NCBI GenBank assembly: GCA_966186435.1
Contig: CBIFWW010000078.1
Location: 1 to 15,677, forward strand
Source: CBIFWW01 sp966186435
GTDB lineage: Bacteria; Pseudomonadota; Gammaproteobacteria; Enterobacterales; Enterobacteriaceae
Length of the DNA stretch: 15,677 nt
Direction: 5' to 3'
Each line of letters starts with the position of its first letter. Position 1 is the first letter of the stretch. Below the pieces are notes generated by a model, which did no database searches, had not been told where the DNA came from, and worked only from the letters and a program-made list of their open reading frames with translations. Below are positions 13,809-15,677 of the stretch, one piece after another. The position numbers were made by a program, and so were the translations under genes.

Positions 13809-15659
13809 ATGCGTACCATTTGGCGCTTTATAGCCGGTTTTTTTAAGTGGACCTGGCGTCTGCTGTGTTTTATCAGGTCGCTGGTTTTAAACCTGGTGTT
13901 TTTGCTGCTGGTCTTGGTATGCGTGGGGATCTGGAGCCAGTTAAGCAGTTCCCCGGCTGAATCCGGCCAGAGGGCTTTATTACTGAATATCACCGGAGTG
14001 GTGGTGGATAAGCCTTCCATCAGCAACAAGCTGGGGGTGATTGGCCGCCAGCTGTTTGGGGCCAACTCTGACCGTCTCCAGGAGAACTCGCTGTTTGATA
14101 TCGTCGATGTGATCAATCAGGCCAAAGACGACAAAAATATCACCGGGATTGTCCTCGACCTAAAAGATTTTGCCGGGGGCGATCAGCCGTCGATGCAATA
14201 TATCGGTAAGGCTTTGAAGGCATTCCGCGATGCCGGCAAACCGGTGATTTCCGTGGGTGAAAGCTACAGTCAGGGGCAGTATTATCTCGCCAGCTTTGCC
14301 AATAAAATCTGGCTCTCCCCACAGGGCACCGTGGATGTGCACGGCTTTGCCACCAACGGGATGTACTACAAAACCCTGCTGGATAAGTTGAAAGTGAGCA
14401 CCCATGTGTTCCGCGTGGGCACTTATAAATCTGCCGTTGAACCCTTCATCCGCGATGATATGTCCCCAGCCGCCCGCGAAGCCGACAGCCGTTGGATAGG
14501 CGAACTGTGGACCAACTATCTGAACACTGTTTCTGCCAACCGCCAGATCCAGCCTCAGCAGCTGTTCCCCGGCGCCCAGCCGATGCTGGATGCCCTGACT
14601 AAACTGGGTGGCGATACCGCGCAATATGCCCTTAACGCCAAGCTGGTGGATGAGTTAGGCTCCCCGGCAACCGTTGATAAAGCACTGATTAAGCAGTTTG
14701 GCTGGAGCAAGAAAGACAAAGACTATCGCGCCATCAGTCTCTATGACTATCCGGTCGACAAGAAGCCAGAACCTAATGGCAATATCGCGGTAATCTTTGC
14801 CAATGGGGCCATTATGGATGGTGAAGAGACGCCGGGGAACGTGGGGGGAGATACCACCGCTGCCCAAATCCGTGATGCTCGTCTGGACACCCATGTGAAG
14901 GCCATTGTTTTGCGGGTGAACAGCCCAGGCGGCAGCGTTAGCGCATCCGAACTGATTCGTTCTGAACTGGAAGCCGCCCGCGAAGCCGGTAAGCCGGTGG
15001 TGGTTTCTATGGGTGGAATGGCGGCCTCCGGCGGCTATTGGATCTCTACCCCGGCTAACTACATCATCGCCAGCCCAAGTACCCTGACTGGCTCTATCGG
15101 CATCTTTGGGGTGATTAACACCGTGGAAAACAGCCTGAGCGCCATTGGCGTTAACACCGATGGGGTGTCTACCTCACCGCTGGCGGATGTGTCTACCACC
15201 AAAGCCCTGCCGCCGGAAGTGCAGCAGCTGATGCAGCTCACTATCGAAAACGGCTACAAGCGGTTTGTTGGCCTGGTGGCGGCTTCACGTAAACAGACCC
15301 CGGAGCAAATTGATAAAATCGCTCAGGGCCACGTCTGGACAGGGGAAGATGCCAAAGCTAATGGTCTTGTAGACAGCTTGGGTGACTTCGATGATGCGGT
15401 GGCTAAAGCCGCCAGCCTGGCGAAGCTGAGCAAGCCAACCCTGAACCTCTATCAAGAGCAGCCAGGGATGCTGGATATGGTGTTTAGCAGCATGAGCGGT
15501 TCCGTCCGCGCCATGTTACCGGAAGCCATTCAGGCGATGCTCCCTGCTCCATTGGTTCAGGCGGCTTCAGCGGTCAAAGCAGAAGGCGATAAGCTGGCGG
15601 TATTCAACGATCCGCAAAATCGTTATGCCATGTGCCTGAATTGTGCGGAGATACGATAA
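13809..15659 (+). CDS. sppA: Signal peptide peptidase A (protease IV)
   Basis: This inner-membrane serine protease degrades signal peptides left after protein export. It has 616 residues, against 618 in E. coli. A single N-terminal anchor is visible at about 24-43 (LVLNLVFLLLVLVCVGIW), with the rest in the periplasm. The protein is a tandem duplication of two ClpP/crotonase-like halves. The catalytic Ser/Lys dyad is K207 (GTYKSAVEP) from the first half and S407 (GGMAASGGYW) from the second, equivalent to K209 and S409 of E. coli. The frame is open back to 13665, but ATG 13809 matches the family start MRTIWRFIAGFFKWTWRLL and has GGAGA upstream. The C-terminus (FNDPQNRYAMCLNCAEIR) is complete. 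Only 18 bases remain after the stop, in which I see nothing identifiable. Confidence 0.97.
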   Translation: MRTIWRFIAGFFKWTWRLLCFIRSLVLNLVFLLLVLVCVGIWSQLSSSPAESGQRALLLNITGVVVDKPSISNKLGVIGRQLFGANSDRLQENSLFDIVDVINQAKDDKNITGIVLDLKDFAGGDQPSMQYIGKALKAFRDAGKPVISVGESYSQGQYYLASFANKIWLSPQGTVDVHGFATNGMYYKTLLDKLKVSTHVFRVGTYKSAVEPFIRDDMSPAAREADSRWIGELWTNYLNTVSANRQIQPQQLFPGAQPMLDALTKLGGDTAQYALNAKLVDELGSPATVDKALIKQFGWSKKDKDYRAISLYDYPVDKKPEPNGNIAVIFANGAIMDGEETPGNVGGDTTAAQIRDARLDTHVKAIVLRVNSPGGSVSASELIRSELEAAREAGKPVVVSMGGMAASGGYWISTPANYIIASPSTLTGSIGIFGVINTVENSLSAIGVNTDGVSTSPLADVSTTKALPPEVQQLMQLTIENGYKRFVGLVAASRKQTPEQIDKIAQGHVWTGEDAKANGLVDSLGDFDDAVAKAASLAKLSKPTLNLYQEQPGMLDMVFSSMSGSVRAMLPEAIQAMLPAPLVQAASAVKAEGDKLAVFNDPQNRYAMCLNCAEIR

Positions 15660-15677
15660 ATATTTGCTAGATAAATC

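Noticed and set aside
14160..14624. 154-codon minus-strand frame inside sppA
   Set aside because: No family resemblance; sppA is intact with both catalytic residues.
1..15677. Mobile elements, CRISPR arrays, tRNA or rRNA genes
   Set aside because: No transposase or integrase, no regular repeat-spacer pattern and no cloverleaf were seen; the window is near-continuous conserved housekeeping synteny.

Overview
This 15.7 kb window is a chromosomal segment from an enteric gammaproteobacterium (order Enterobacterales). The basis is gene content and order. The genes run xthA, a TVP38/VTT membrane protein, ynjB, ynjC, ynjD, ynjE, ynjF, ynjA, nudG, ynjH, gdhA, topB, selD, ydjA and sppA, which is almost the order I recall for E. 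coli K-12. The proteins are also very similar to their E. coli counterparts in length and catalytic motifs. The DNA is GC-rich and differs from E. coli at many positions, so this is a relative and not E. coli itself; I cannot name the genus with confidence. I see no mobile element, phage gene, tRNA, rRNA or CRISPR array.

Left part (1-6500, plus strand): a regulatory region with helically phased AT-rich repeats precedes xthA (exonuclease III). A tightly spaced run follows: a TVP38/TMEM64-family membrane protein, then the YnjB-YnjC-YnjD ABC transporter (periplasmic binding protein, fused double permease, ATPase). After 86 bp comes YnjE, a periplasmic three-domain rhodanese. The short gaps and overlaps suggest co-transcription up to a terminator just after ynjE.

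Middle (6478-8400): ynjA and ynjF lie on the minus strand with an 8-nt overlap. ynjF encodes a CDP-alcohol phosphatidyltransferase and ynjA an AhpD-like protein. In E. coli, ynjA instead lies on the plus side, directly before ynjB, so the position here is a local rearrangement. nudG (Nudix hydrolase) diverges from ynjA, and its 3' end overlaps that of ynjH (small secreted DUF1496-type protein) on the opposite strand.

Right part (8400-15677): gdhA (NADP-glutamate dehydrogenase) on the plus strand converges on selD-topB on the minus strand. ydjA (nitroreductase) lies upstream of selD on the same strand. sppA (signal peptide peptidase) diverges from ydjA and ends just inside the window.

The main non-routine signals are three very compact convergent gene ends, two of which place a terminator inside the opposing coding sequence; the displaced ynjA; the single TVP38 gene where E. 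coli has ydjXYZ; and several small dyads and repeats in promoter regions. The least understood part is the TVP38-YnjBCD-YnjE and YnjA-YnjF group. Its substrate is unknown, and it is the best candidate here for an undescribed system, though it is a known conserved cluster and not new to this window.
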